64,000 nucleotides of DNA from Pohlia nutans (GCA_022496805.1 CM040090.1:6566001-6630000), one strand, 5' to 3'; numbered from the stretch's first letter, positions 44,326-57,520 are shown. Made by a program: numbers and translations. Notes: a model not told the origin generated them from the sequence alone.

Positions 44326-47300
44326 ATGAACCAACGATGGCCAGTCCTGCAGCGACGAGCTTCTGTTTTGGGGAGCATGTCAGCTCTCAGACACACAGGG
44401 CTGGCTGGGAAGCGCTTGGGCAAGGTTGATGGAACCTCGGCAAGAGGCGAATTCTACATTTCCCCAGGAAGAAGTAAACCGACTGCGACTTTGTCTACGA
44501 TGCCTTGCCTCTTGGAGCGCTTGGGACCTTTACAACCATGTGTGGGAACTGGCGGATTTCGCAGCATCAGTTCGGCGTATAGTGATCGGCCTTCCCTAGG
44601 GCTTTACTCCTTGTCAAGGCGCTATCTTAGGCAAGATTTTTTGATCCCTCACTTTAGATTTCCAGCTCAGATTTATTTGGCACTTAATGACATTAGCCTC
44701 CCGTGTTTGGCCATCAATGAAGCAAGATTTTTTTGACATTATCGTATTGAATCAATTCGGGTAGCCATTCATGTTAGACATACAACAAAGTCATTTGATT
44801 TAAAGCGCTATTAAATAACGATTGTCAACTAATTAAATTCAATAACTTATCAAATATAAACTAATGTATCGATCTTCCAGAAGTTCGTATCAATTTTGGT
44901 TATGATTAGCGCAGATTCCATCATCTTAGTGCTTTTTTATATATCGTTTGGTGTGTGGTGTTTCCTAATGACCGACTCTTGGTGCAGGTGTCATAGAGTT
45001 GGAGACAGGAGTAGCAGAGTAAACTTCGACCCCGTGACCAGTAAAGTGGAAAGAGCAAGTAAATCTAGTTCAGGTTCCCGTTATTTAATTGATAGCAGAC
45101 ATGTACATATAAAACATTTGCGGCCATTTTCCTTTCATGGTTGGCCAAGTTTACTACCCGGCTGTAGTTCCCTTGTGCGGGAAATAAACTCCAGGAGCAT
45201 AGTGAAGATTCAAAATTCAGGATCGTTGGCAGAATGCGTGTTACCATCTCGTGATAGAGCCTCTGTTGACGAAGACGGTTCATCGAATGTAACGTTGACG
45301 TCCAATTTTGCAGAGGAGATTGTCTGGGAGGGAACAAACACCTGTACTAGAAGTTCATCAGATGAAGCAGAGCGTGAAGCCAGTGAAAGAGCTTCTGTAC
45401 ATGGAGCTTCTAGTTGTGAAGAGTTCAAAGAAGGGTCCTTCACTGAGGGGGAACAGAAAGTCTCAGAAAGTGATATTACAGATCCAACAATCATAGTATT
45501 TGACATAGAAACAACAGGATTTCTAAAGTCTGGGAGTAAGATCGTGGAGCTGGCCTGCCGGGATCTTGCTGGTGGAGATCGCAGTACACTGGAGACTTTG
45601 GTGAATCCATATCAACCCGTGCCATTAGCAGCCACAGCTGTTCACAATATTACCTCTGAAATGGTTAATCGGGATGACATTCCAAGGTATTTTTTGTACA
45701 TGGTATAATGCTGTTCGTGCGTCTAGAATATTCTTGCACTAGTGTCTGTCTTGTTTCCACTTTTCACGGGATGTTTTGAGTACTTATTTGGTGTACAAAT
45801 AAAATAATTAGAACTTACGAAGGCCTTCAAGTTAAGTGACATTTGCATGGCAGCTGGACAGAAGTTATGACTGCGTTTGTCGACTTTGTCGAGGGTCGGC
45901 GAAAAGGAGACCAGAAAGTTATCTTAGTTGCACACAACGGAAGAAGATTTGACGTGCCATTCATTATGAAGGAGTGTTATGATTGCTCCATGGAAATTCC
46001 TTCTCATTGGTATTTCTTGGACACTATTGACCTGGCCAAGACAATGCTGAAAAAGAGATTTGGTACTAAGAATTTCCACTCTGGTGTTTCTCCTATTATA
46101 GCTCTTTAAGGTCGAGAAAATCTGATTTTTCGTCTGTTTGATTGTTATGTAGAGGATGTGCAGGGCGTGCAATTTTGTCTGTGTGGGCTGTGTACTAAAT
46201 CGTATGCTCTACTTCGCTCAGTATACTTATATTTCTGTTATGTTATGTACTTTTTCTGCAGGAAAGATGAAACTTTATAATCTGCAATATCTGTATTATG
46301 ATTGCTACAATCTACCACGCCTTAAGGATGCTCATCGTGCGGGTGTGGATGTGGATATGCTGGCCTGCGTATTTGGAAAATTGTTGATGGATCTTGAGAT
46401 GCCCGTCTCTGAGCTTCTGGATCAAGCCTTTAAAGCGAGTGATATAGAGCTGAAACCAGGCCTTCTCCTAAGAGAAAATAATGACAGGTACACATCCCTA
46501 TCAAAAGAAATAGACGAGACCCTTTTAGAACAATCTATGTCGGAGCGTACAATTTATGAACGGAACGTAGATATACAATCAGATAGCAAATTGAACACTT
46601 TGTCAGAGCGACCTGGCCAAGGACAGGACATTGAAGCTGGAGGAGCTAGTTCATCATACGTGGAGACTGAAGAGCATTGGGAATCTTCTATAAGCAGGGT
46701 GTCTCTCAGCAGAAGCCTTGTGAGCAAGGATTCATCTGCCTGTTCGGAGGGAACTCAGCACATGGTCTTGAAGGAGGATGAAGGTTTGACAACACCCCTT
46801 CATGCCACTGCTGCACACTCACCAGGAAATGGACATCCTAAGCATTCTGAGGACTTGTCGATTGAGGCCTTGGCTACCAGGGTTGAAGATGTTCTTGGGG
46901 TTATCCAATCAGATGTGAAGGCAGTCAATGTCGCTGAAGCGGTCTCCCCTGCTACTACTGATGATGAGCTTTTAGGATTGTCAAGGGACTCTTCTGCTCC
47001 AGAAACTGGAACTATGTCCTCCTGGGAAGACAAGTTTGTTTTGGATAATGCACAAGACAATAAAATATTTGAATTTGAAGATGCTTTGGGTTTGGTCCGG
47101 GGCGATGAGGAAGGTGCATTTGTATCCTCTATTCCTAATCAATTCGAAAAGGAGTCTTCCATGGCAAGCCCTCTTGTTCCTGGCGATATGGCGTCACGAA
47201 CTGACTTGCAAGAATCACGCCTAGAAGATTCCTCAATCTCTACCTTGTTACCTAGTACATGTGATGATGATCCGAGCTTTAGTAGTCTGCTTCCTACCGA

Positions 47301-50300
47301 AGTTAGTCGCATGGAACATTTGATGAAAAATGGAGACCTACAGGGTTCGGAATTAGCTCGGCAGAGTAGGCCTTTGACTCCAGCTGTAGGGGATGGTATG
47401 CTTCAGCCTTTGAATATCGGTGGCACATTGATGAGTAAAAAGAGAGGTAAGAGGCGAGGAACAGGTGACGTACAAACAACAGCTACACGGAACATTGCGC
47501 ATACAGTGGCTGACTGTGAGGAGCAGCTATTCGTTGCCGAGGCTGCTGTTATTGATATGCAAAACATGAAATCTGTTCAACCAGCTATAGACCAGGATTT
47601 AAATGGCTCTTTACATGCTGTTGAGGACGAGAAGCAGAGAGTTACACAGGAGCAGTTGCGTACGAGTTCCGTTAATCTGTCCCTTTTGAGTCCTATGATG
47701 AAACAGTATGTGGAGACAAAACGACAAAGACCCAAATTCCTTCTGCTTTCAAGGATCGGGGATTTTTATGAGGTACTTGGTATTTTCTGACAATGGACTG
47801 CATATAAATAGAGGTTATACATTTTGGCTTGTTTTTAGCCTTCAGTGGGTTGTCCATTTCTCAGGGATTCTCTCTGCAGGCATTTTTTGAAGATGCAGAA
47901 ATGTTGGCGCATACTTGTAACATTCGATTGACGGGCGTGGATGGAGGGAAGGTACGAAGTAGACTGTCGCATCATTTGAGTTATTTGAATCGTTACTGTA
48001 CTTGTGGACTGAATTTTTTGGAAATTTAAACAAAGATAAAATGGCTCAGAGTGCAAGGCTTTTTTTAAGCAGTCAAGGTGATTCTTAATGTTCAGCATGT
48101 TTTGGGGCATCACCTTGTATTCAATATTCATAGCTGTAAGCAAGTTTTCGCATTTTCGTGAAAGCCTTGCATGCTGTGGATGACCTGACCTCGTTCTAAC
48201 CACCGTTCACAAGTACTTTTATGTCCAAAATGCTCATGAGCCCTTTTGTTGCAGATGCTGGAACGGAAGGTGCCAATGGCAGGAGTTCCTCACCATAAAA
48301 TTGATATTTACCTTCGCACTCTGTTGAAGAAAGGCATTGTTGTTGTCAAGCAAGATCAGGCAATTTTCTTTTTGCCTCATGCGTTGCCTTGTAATTTTCT
48401 TTTGGATTTGAAGACACAAATGCTTCATAAATGCAAGCCCTTTTTTTAGGCTATCGTATAGTATCTGAGTCATTCGTCATCTAGTGACGTGGATCAAAAT
48501 TACATTTTCTTAGCACAAGGATCAAAATTTGCAGGTCACTACTGCAGATTCTAAAGGAGGGACGATAATTGATCGCCAAGTTACTGCTGTGCTCACTCCT
48601 GGCACCCTTTTGGACGAGGGCATGCTGGAAGAGTCTTGCAACAATTTCTTGGTTGCTATCTTTCCTCATGCGGATGAAAATGGAACTTGGGGTCTTGCTT
48701 ATTCCGATATTTCTACAGGTACTGCTCTTATGATCTATCAGAAAATTGGAACTGTTGTTTCAAGTTTATTGATTTCAGGTGTTTAACATGCTTTTTTTGC
48801 CTCATTCTAAGTGGTCATGACGAGTAAGTTTTTCCCACGCATATTTCACTTATATTGCACTCCTGCAACTTAACTATTGAGTAATGCGTCTTGGATGTTG
48901 ATTGGGTTTTAGACTTTAATTATGTTGGATGTGGCAGGAGAGTTCCAGGCAACACAAGGACAAGGTAGATCTTCCTTGGTAGACGAGCTCCAGCGTTTAC
49001 AACCTTCAGAGGTCATCTTTCCTGCAAATGTAAGTTTGTTGCCCCTTCTGCAATGCATATCTTTATGTTGTACTACCCTCTACATTAAAAGATTAAAACA
49101 TCAAAATATTTAGAAGTACGTGTTTCACATGGCAATCTTCGGATTTTACTATCTGATTTAGATAGCATATAGTCGATGCGGAGATAATGCTTTTAATATT
49201 AACAGCGCTAGATGGTCTCAGTATTCATGTGTTGAAGTTTAGAATATTTTAGAATAATAAACAATAATACGCTTGAAATAATGTCCAAGCCTACATGAAC
49301 TTTTAGAGTTTTTTCTGAATTGTCTTCTTTAGTATGACATCCCATAATTCAATTGCAGGTAGTCTGCACTGTAGACAAGAAGACCGAGGTGCTACGACCA
49401 ATTGGCATGCCAAGTGAACTGTGCTATTCCAGCCGCCCAACTTCGGAATTCTTCCCAGCAGCTGCTGAGAAGGTATTGTATGAGCTGCCTCGTCTAGTTC
49501 AAATTTCATTAGTAATGAATTATGTTTGAAGTGGCTAGTATAGATGTACAATCACTGGACATAAGTTTTATAGTGGTTCTAAATTCTGGATTTTTTTAGA
49601 GTGCATATTTGGCAAGTGTATTACATGTGTGCAAAATCTTGTGGCCAAATGATAGGAGAAAGTGGTGATAATGGCAAATTGGAAAATGGTGCAATTAGCT
49701 GTAACGTGAGGGGGATGGCAAAACTTATGTCCAGTGACTGTACATGGTGCTTACATATATATATTTTGTGATTCTTTAGCTAGATAGTTCTTTATGTCTT
49801 CTATGTGGGTTTCCAGAGATTACACGCTAGTTTTGGGGAGCAGTCCTTGGAGCCCTTTGGTCTGCTTCGATCGCCTCATGCTATTCGGGCAGCAGGAGGC
49901 CTGTTGGTGTAAGCTTCTTGTTTCCTCTTTCATCCTTCATTTTTATCGAGCTCAGTCCTATCCCTCTTGGTAAAACATGGATGGTCATAAAGTGGATTAG
50001 ATGTGTCTTAGCGACGAATTTTGATATACAGATTTACACTCAAATCGATTATATCTCATTATATGATTCTTTTTTTTAGTTTTTTTAATTCTCAATTCGT
50101 AGTGTGACATTCAGATTATTAAAGATTGTAGTTTGTCAGAATTATGTCCAGGATCGAGTTCATTGCATATGGAGGTGTATTTCTTGGCAGCTTCCTTAGT
50201 TTGTTGTTCCACACACATGGTGTAGAAGCACTATGCAATATCCTAAGAATCTTATGAAGTCTTGGGCCATGCTCGTTTCTTACATTGTACTTTTTTTGGC

Positions 50301-53300
50301 ACCTTGTGGGTCACATGTGTCTTGGGCTTTAGAAGCTTGACGACTGACTGAAGGTTGTATCCATCGAATTTGGTATTAATTCCCTCCGGTTTATGTGCAT
50401 TGTGCTGACAGATATGTTCAAGAAACACAGAAGCTGAGTAATGAAGAGATACCTCTTCAAAAGCCCAGCTATTACTCCACATTAGATACGATGCACATGG
50501 ATGACACTGTGCAAAACCATTTAGAGGTAATTTTTCAAATGAATGTTCAAGTTTTCTTCTTGTTTGAAGATAGAGTTCTATCATATTAAATGCAGAGTGT
50601 CACGACCCGATGTCACAAAATCCGTCACGTTTTCATCCAATTTTCCATCCGTCAATTATCATCCAATATCTCATCATATATCATTTTCATCCATTTTCAT
50701 TCATTCGCATGTTTTGTTGACTATTTTCATCTATACACAATTTTTTTCAATTTCTGTCGATCAACATTCTTTGCAACGGGGTCCATGTTCCTTGATCATG
50801 TTCTTTTACTTTTGTGTTGCATTGCAACACCGGTTTTTGCTAGTTGTAGCTTAAGAGCGCATGGGATAATCAAATGCGTTGCTGACGGAGTGCTTTTGGA
50901 CTATTTCACTTTCTACTGTCACAGTTGCTGAAGACATCACGCTGGGGTAAGGCAGAGGGTTCCCTTGTGTGGGCTTTGGACCACACACAGACAGCAATGG
51001 GGGGTAGATTACTTCGCCGTTGGGTACTCTGGCCTCTTATTAATCATGAGCTGATTTGTAGAAGACACGATGCTGTTGAGGTGATTTTCTTTTCTCACAA
51101 TGCATGGATCCTGGGGACTTGTACTTCCTAATTATATTTTCTCATGGCTCTGAATTTCTATTGTAACGAACCGCTCTTGTATTTTACATGGAAATTAGTT
51201 CCTTACATACAGGGTTGTATTTTGGATGGTTAGAATGATTGATGGGTTGTACTGACTAAGAATGAGGTTGGACTAAGAAACCACTACTATTTTTATTACC
51301 AATTCACTTTGTATGATTTCTGTGGTTTAAATCATTCTGAAAATAACATCTATAGTGATAATCGCATGTCCTTTGCAGGTATTTGTCACGAATCATGAAT
51401 TGCGTACACAGTTCCGCAGCAAGCTGGCGAGTATATCAGACATTGAGCGTTTAGCTTCTCGCATTGCATGGAAGCGTGCTGATTCAAGGTATTGACATGA
51501 ACCTAAGGATTGTTGGTATCAATTAGACTTTGAACATGTCAGTTTATGTAGACATGTTTGTTCATGACTGGACTACTTTAGAAGGTGACTCGATGGATTC
51601 TAGCCAGTGGGTTCGTTGGCAGTTGAGATTATTCATCTTCGTGATTCGTCCAGGATGAAGGCATATCATTGTGTATAGTGACTGTTGACAACTAGTATCG
51701 ATGAACTTGTGTTTATTAAACGTACTGGGTGAATTTTGCACATCTTGTTGAGCACATCTGGCGTGGCCTTCTTCCAGGGATTTATTGACTTTAGCCCATT
51801 CAATCAAATGTTTGCCAAGCTTGGCTGAGCTTATAGAGGGAGCACCATCCAATTTATATTTTATTTCTGCCTCTCATACTCCTACATCTGCTGTGCAATG
51901 GGCGAACAAAGTTGAAGTAAGCACCATTGAAGTTGGAAACACAGCAAGTGACTTTTCCAGAAGATCTCACTTTATGAGATCGTGAAGTGGTGTTTGTTAT
52001 TGGATGTGTAACGATATGACTTGATTGATTGATTGAGTGAGTGACTTTTGGTTGTTGGATGACTAGAATATGGTGATGGAGGAGCTTGGGAATGGTATAC
52101 AAGCAGGGAAGGTGGTGAAAGCAGGTGCCGATCAGTCCTTAGATGTTCTTCGACAAAAAGTGCAGGAGACAATGATCTGGCTTGAAGAGTATGAGAAGCA
52201 AGAGCGCTTACGCCTTGGCATACCTTCGTTGGAGGTCAGATATACCATTGCTTTGTCTGATGCAACTTATTGTAACACTTTCATGTAAGTCCATAGTCTT
52301 GGACAGGCCTGGTAGATATGATATCCTCTCTTACTGTTCATAGTTTTGTCCTCACGGATGTTGGTGATCACGACAGAGTTGCCAATTGGCATTCACCTTT
52401 TTGAAGTTGCCTTGCGAGGAGTTGGACTACACATGAATTTCTTCCATGTCATTGATCATGAGCATGTGTGTAACTTGAATTTTCAGGTCGGGTTTAATAA
52501 GAACAGTGGCCACTATATTTCCATCCGGAAGAACAAGGTTAAAGAGGGTTCCATTCCCGATGACTATCAAAGACTTCAGAGCTTGAAAGCCGAGGAGAGG
52601 TTTGTCACTCCACTTCTTTTGAATTGTGAGTCCAGCAGACTGGCTGCTGAAGCAAGGGTCGACGAGCGTGAGGAAGAGCTTTTGAGAGCGCTGAAGGAAG
52701 AGCTGGTATCCTTGTTGGAGTCAGTTCGAGAATATAGTCAAGCAGTGGCTGCTCTTGACGTCCTGTGCACATTCGCAGGTATCTTTTATTCTTCTGCATG
52801 GACTCGGTTTATGATCTTTATTTCTTTGTAAATTATTCTCGTGCATATCTTGTTTGACAAAATCAGCAGAGAAAAGGAAGTGTATAATTTAGCTCTTGGT
52901 TTGTTTTGTATAGAGTTCATTGATGCTATAGTTTCGTTGGTTTGTTAAGAGGGCTTCAGATTTTGTGCTTTCACCTGAATAGGGTGTTTGAACCTTGGCG
53001 CTTCTTACTTTGACCTGATGAATACATTTGCTGCAGATCTGGCTGTGAAGAGGGACTATTGTCGTCCGCATATGCTGGAAACAGGTCGAGAGATAACTAT
53101 AATTGGGGGTCGGCATCCCGTGGTAGAATTGTCGCTATCAGAAGACCTGTCTTTTGTAGCAAATTCCACTTACTTAGGCTTTGATACGGTCTTGGAGAAG
53201 GATTCCGTTACTGGAGGCACTGGACGTGACGAGAAGTTGAGTGTGGCAGAAACCATGGAGGAATTAACGGATGAAAGTGAGAAGTGGTGGCCACGTGCTG

Positions 53301-54989
53301 ATCTTGTTTTGTTAACAGGACCAAATGCCAGTGGGAAGAGTTGTTATCTGAGGCAAATAGGCCTCATTCAACTTATAGCCCAGGCTGGCAGTTTTGTCCC
53401 TGCTAAATTTGCCCAGTTGTCACTAGCAGATGGGCTTTACACTCGTGTTGGTGCAGTAGATGATTTGGCTGCAGGTCAAAGTACATTCCGGGCTGAGATG
53501 TTAGAGTCTGCTAACATCCTCAATCGTGCAACTGCTCATTCATTAGTTCTTCTGGATGAAGTTGGCAGAGGAACCAGCTCTCAGGAGGGAGGTGTTATTG
53601 CTCGAGCAATTATCGAGTACTTGTCACAGATTGTGCGTGCAAGGACCATTTTTTCAACTCACTATCACGACCTCCACATATTGGATCAAGATTATCCCAA
53701 CATTGCGAATTACCACTTCCAGGCAACTGAACTGGAAAACGGTGAAGTGATGTTCGACCACGCTGTGATGCCAGGCAATGCTATTAAGTCTTATGCTATT
53801 GCCATTGGAAGAGGCGCTGGATTACCGGATTGGGTGTGTAATAGAGCTTCTGAACTCCTTGCCCTTGAAGAAGGATCAAGTGCAAACCTAACTGATTCTA
53901 GGGGGGGATTTGGGATACCTGCGTTGCAGACGAGTATTGTTGAGAATGAATTAGGATACGCCGAAGTACAGGACAAGAAACATGGGATTTTTCTTGACGA
54001 GGTTATTGAGAATGCAAGTTGCAGTGCGGAGACTCTAGCTCCAAACAAGGATTTGGAACTGGACTTCCTGAAGGGCAGTCCTAACCCGGACCTGGGAGGA
54101 CGTGGAGAAATGGAACTAATACTTTTATGGAGAAGTCTGGTCTACTTTTTCGGAGAAGTCTTGGATAATATTTCGAACCTCAATACTGAAGAGGAAAAGG
54201 TAAACGGAGATATAATGGTTCCTATAGCTTCGGAAATTCCTGTTGAAAATAGACAGGAGTCAGGTTCCTTGGATGAAGTGGATTCTGTCATGAGCTCAAT
54301 AACATCAAAAGCCTTCGATGACATCAGAATTGACACCTCAAAAGGCAATGAAGAGGGTCTTTCTGAACCATCAGAGCAATCAGAGGTACATGTCACACCT
54401 CAAGAGAGATGGTATTCAAGGGATCAGCTGGATGAGGTTTGGGAGCGAGTGTACATCGCCTTGCAGAACCAGCCAGCTACTCAGGCACTTCTGAAGCAAA
54501 AGGTTTAACACTAACTCAAGCTTCATAGTTTCATTTTATCATAGGAACCTGCTTTTTCTAAATGGTTACAGGTGGAACCCATGTAAAGCTCTTCTTTAAG
54601 TTGTCGAAAGTCTTTGATCCTCTGTTTTTGTAAGTACATCAGATGATAACTGTTCCTATGCGCATGTCATTTACTATTCTACTTCCATTTGTTTACATTG
54701 TAAGTCTTGAAAAAGAGTACGAGTTATCCAATACAAAGTTCTTATTCGTTTGTCAATCGTTCAGTGTATTGATACTTTTGTTTATTTCCTCCAGGGATCC
54801 TTGGTATCAGTTTGTCCCAGATTGGATGATGAGCTCAAGGTATGCGTAAGTGCATCTTCTCTGTTTGTGAGAAAGTTTCAGCAGCCAGAACACTTTCTTA
54901 CCTTGGAGTCTGCTTTTGCATCGGTACTACACCAACCAGTTCGTCTTCACATATCTGTGCTTAATGCCGCTGATAGGCCGCCACTATAA
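44326..54989 (+). CDS. Organelle-type DEDDh exonuclease-MutS1 fusion with DnaX-like C-terminus
   Basis: About 1,989 residues from 18 exons: 44326-44576 (donor uncertain), 44988-45686, 45854-46062, 46262-47772, 47880-47951, 48255-48359, 48535-48718, 48938-49029, 49359-49472, 49817-49908, 50412-50526, 50925-51080, 51379-51488, 51778-51916, 52067-52234, 52487-52778, 53037-54502, 54795-54989; the sum is 5970 nt, divisible by three. Parts: Arg/Ser-rich likely transit peptide; DEDDh exonuclease (FDIETTG, VAHNGRRFDVPF, HRAGVDVD), closest in feel to plant DPD1; a ~430-residue acidic linker; MutS domain I with GDFYEAFFEDAE (mismatch F-x-E), VPMAGVPHHKID, LTPGTLLDEGML; core; ATPase with Walker A GPNASGKS, ARVGAVDDLAAGQSTF-like signature, LLDEVGRGT and STHYHD. 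The MutS part is cyanobacterial in type, unlike plant MSH1, and has no GIY-YIG. The last two exons read like DnaX/STICHEL domain III. The intron at 48360 begins GC. Function probably organelle DNA mismatch repair; inferred. Confidence 0.88.
48360..48534 (+). other. Non-canonical GC-AG intron
   Basis: The exon ends AAGCAAGATCAG and the intron starts gcaatt, ending ttgcag before GTCACTACT. A GT donor that keeps MutS domain I in frame is not available nearby. GC-AG introns are a known minor class in plants. Confidence 0.7.
54795..54989 (+). other. Last exon: DnaX/STICHEL domain III-like segment of the MutS1 protein
   Basis: The exon is joined to the codons ending at 54502 (LDEVWERVYIALQNQPATQALLKQK). 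Together they follow the pattern of DnaX tau/gamma domain III and the end of plant STICHEL proteins: W-x-x-(V/I) helix, 'TQALL' helix, a LVSV strand, a hydrophobic strand with V-S-A, an amphipathic helix LESAFASVL and a final HQPVRLHISVL strand. Without the splice the gene would end at TAA 54506-54508 after GTT. Confidence 0.55.
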
Positions 54990-55374
54990 TCCATACTCAA
55001 GTCCCTGTACCTAGGTGCATTTGTGCGACATTTATGATCTCTTTTTAGAAAGTACCTTGGGCGGAGTCCTCTGTGGGCTATTGTTGCATATCCTTTTCTT
55101 AGAGGTTTCATTTTCCTTCCCCAAGTCGGCTGGCACCATGAATTTATTCCTGGCTAGTGAGGTTTGTCAGGAAAGGCATTATCAAGTTCACAAATTGCTT
55201 GCTTAGACCATATGTACTTTGGGTTTTAATTTGATCATCTCCCTTCACAAAGTGAAGATAGGGTAGGATACACTTTAGAGGTTCATTGTTACACTTTGGT
55301 TCTGTTTTTCAAAATGTTTTACATCCATAGAGCCTGGAATAGTCACACTATTTATTTAACACTCAAAACAGTTC
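54990..55374 (+). other. 3' UTR and downstream region of the MutS1 gene
   Basis: No further coding sequence. No certain poly(A) site. Confidence 0.4.
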
Positions 55375-56935
55375 TTAAGCATAGGAACTGTACTGTACAG
55401 TGGGATACCAATCAAAATGTCGTCTTCGAATTCGCAGTGAGAAAAATTTCAGTACTGCCAACTTTGAAAGCCTCCCGAGAGCTCAAAAATTGGTATTTGA
55501 CCACGAAATTTTTACGAAAGAATAATCTTTAACCCCTAAAAGCCCGAGGGGTTAAAGATAGATGTGTTATAATATGTGCCTTCCATATGTTTGATGAAGG
55601 TTGGTTCAATAGACAAAATGTAGAGTATCATCTTTACAAATTATCCGTACGGTCAAACTTCCTAAATAATCTTTAGATCATTTTTTAATGAATTTAAAAG
55701 CATTAACCTTCGAAAATTTGTATAAATTAAAATTTTCAATTTTAGAGTTCAAAATTTAGTACGATTGGTTAAAGTTGGGCTATCTATCGTAAACTTCAAA
55801 AAAGCAAGAGAAACGATGGAGGAATCATCATTACTTTCTCCAAATAGCAAATTTTGTAACACTAAGACAATGTTGAGGTGATCTACTTTGAAAAATTCTC
55901 CCGGGTGGAGTTTAACTCGGATTGCCATAATTCAAATTGGGTTGGAAAGTAGACTTGATGTAGTATTTTAAAATATTTTTTATTTTTTCAAAAAAATATT
56001 TTTTTGTTCCGGGCAGCCCGTTTTTTCCGGGCAGCGACCAAAAAATGGTCGCTCGGGAGCTTAGGGGTTAAGTTAGTTATATGTATGCCAAATTTCAAGG
56101 CCAAAAGATTCACCAAAAAAAAGTTATTCAAAATCTACCAACATTGGTAAATTTCCACAGCTGCCAACTTTAACAGCCTCCCAAAGCTTGAATTTCTTTT
56201 TTTTTGCCATGAAATTCTTGGAACAAAAACCTATTTATGTTAATAACATATGCTAAAAATTTCAAGGCCAAAAGATCAATACAAAAAAAGATATCAACAA
56301 TCTACCAACATGTGTAGTTGTGGGAAACAACGGGGAAAAACTACACACATTGGTAGATTGTAATTTTTATTTTTTGTATACATTTTTTGACCTTGAAATT
56401 TGGCATGAATGTTGTTATCATAAAGAGCATGATGTGCCAAAAATTTCATGGTAAATAGACAATTTCTCAACCGTTGGGAGGGTGTCAAAGTTGGCAGCAA
56501 AGTTTCCCCCATTGTTTCCCACAACTACACATGTTGGTAGATTATTGAAATCTTCTTTTTTATTAATATTTTGGCCTTGAAATTTTTATCATATGTTATT
56601 AACATAAATAGGTTTTTGTTCCAAGAATTTCATGGCAAAAATAAATAAAAATTCAAGCTTTGGGAGGCTGTTAAAGTTGGCAGCTGTGGAAATTTACCAA
56701 TGTTGGTAGATTTTGAATAACTTTTTTTTGGTGAATCTTTTGGCCTTGAAATTTGGCATACATATAACTAACTTAAAGATTATTCTTTTGTAAAAATTTC
56801 GTGGTCAAATACCAATTTTTGAGCTCTCGGGAGGCTTTCAAAGTTGGCAGTACTGAAATTTTTCTCACTGCGAATTCGAAGACGACATTTTGATCGGTAC
56901 CCCACTGTACAGTCAGGTAGGAATTGCTTACGAAT
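55375..56935. repeat. Long inverted repeat, arms about 425 bp, split by a TTAA element
   Basis: The right arm (about 56508-56935) pairs with 55375-55532 plus 56068-56335, leaving a ~170-bp centre. Clear matches: 55430-55530 with 56773-56880, and the cacagctgccaacttta block at 56157 with its complement near 56680. The intervening 55529-56071 is a later insertion. Each arm has copies of the 'agttggcag' motif family also seen at 480-1030. Confidence 0.85.
55529..56071. mobile_element. TTAA-flanked non-coding element, copy G
   Basis: Left TTAACCCCTAAAAGCCCGAG (55529), right inverted TTAACCCCTAAGCTCCCGAG (56071). The opposite arm of the inverted repeat keeps the empty site (aactaacttaaagattattc, 56768-56787). 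Its interior (about 55700-55990) resembles 60120-60450. Confidence 0.85.
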
Positions 56936-57520
56936 TTTGCAGTATGTTGAAAAAACTGCCAAACTTTGGAATGCAAGAACTTGCTGAAAAATGAATGGAT
57001 TTTGGAATTTCAAATTGCATTGGAATCACACTAAAGTCTACTTTATCACCAATAAATATACACATATGTAATTGAAAATCATACAATTGTTATGATGTTT
57101 TCTATATGCTACCTACCATTTAGTGCTACTACCATTTGTGAAGATTACAACTTGTATTTAATGGTACATATTATAAATGAACCTTCACAATTGCTTCAGA
57201 GATACTTGATTCCACACCGCTTGAACTACTTGTACGGTTTCTTACTTATTCTGTACTTGAATGCAAAAAATCTTTGACTATCTTCCAAAGGTTCACTATA
57301 AAATGATAGATATTGTACAAAAGAAATCTAAATTTTTGTATGACTTTGAATTATTCTTTTTTCACTTATCATGAAGTTGAAGCATGCTTCATTGCGATTC
57401 CAATGCAATTTGCGGTTTCAAAATCGGTTCATATTTGAGCATGCTAGAGCTTCCTAAAGATTGATGAACTTCTAGTGAAAAGTGATTGAAGAATTCGTAA
57501 GCAATTCCTACCTGACTGTA
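56908..57520. mobile_element. Tc1/mariner-like MITE with 31-bp perfect inverted ends
   Basis: 56906-56936 and 57492-57522 are exact reverse complements (inner sequence begins cagtcaggtaggaattgc). Ends start CAGT next to TA at 56908-56909 and 57519-57520, as in Tc1/mariner-type elements. No transposase; AT-rich interior. Confidence 0.7.

Noticed and set aside
45065..47060. Minus-strand frames inside the MutS1 gene
   Set aside because: Shadows of the long coding exons.
53037..54508. Calling the MutS protein plant MSH1
   Set aside because: The ATPase and domain I motifs are of the cyanobacterial MutS1 type, and the MSH1 GIY-YIG domain is absent.
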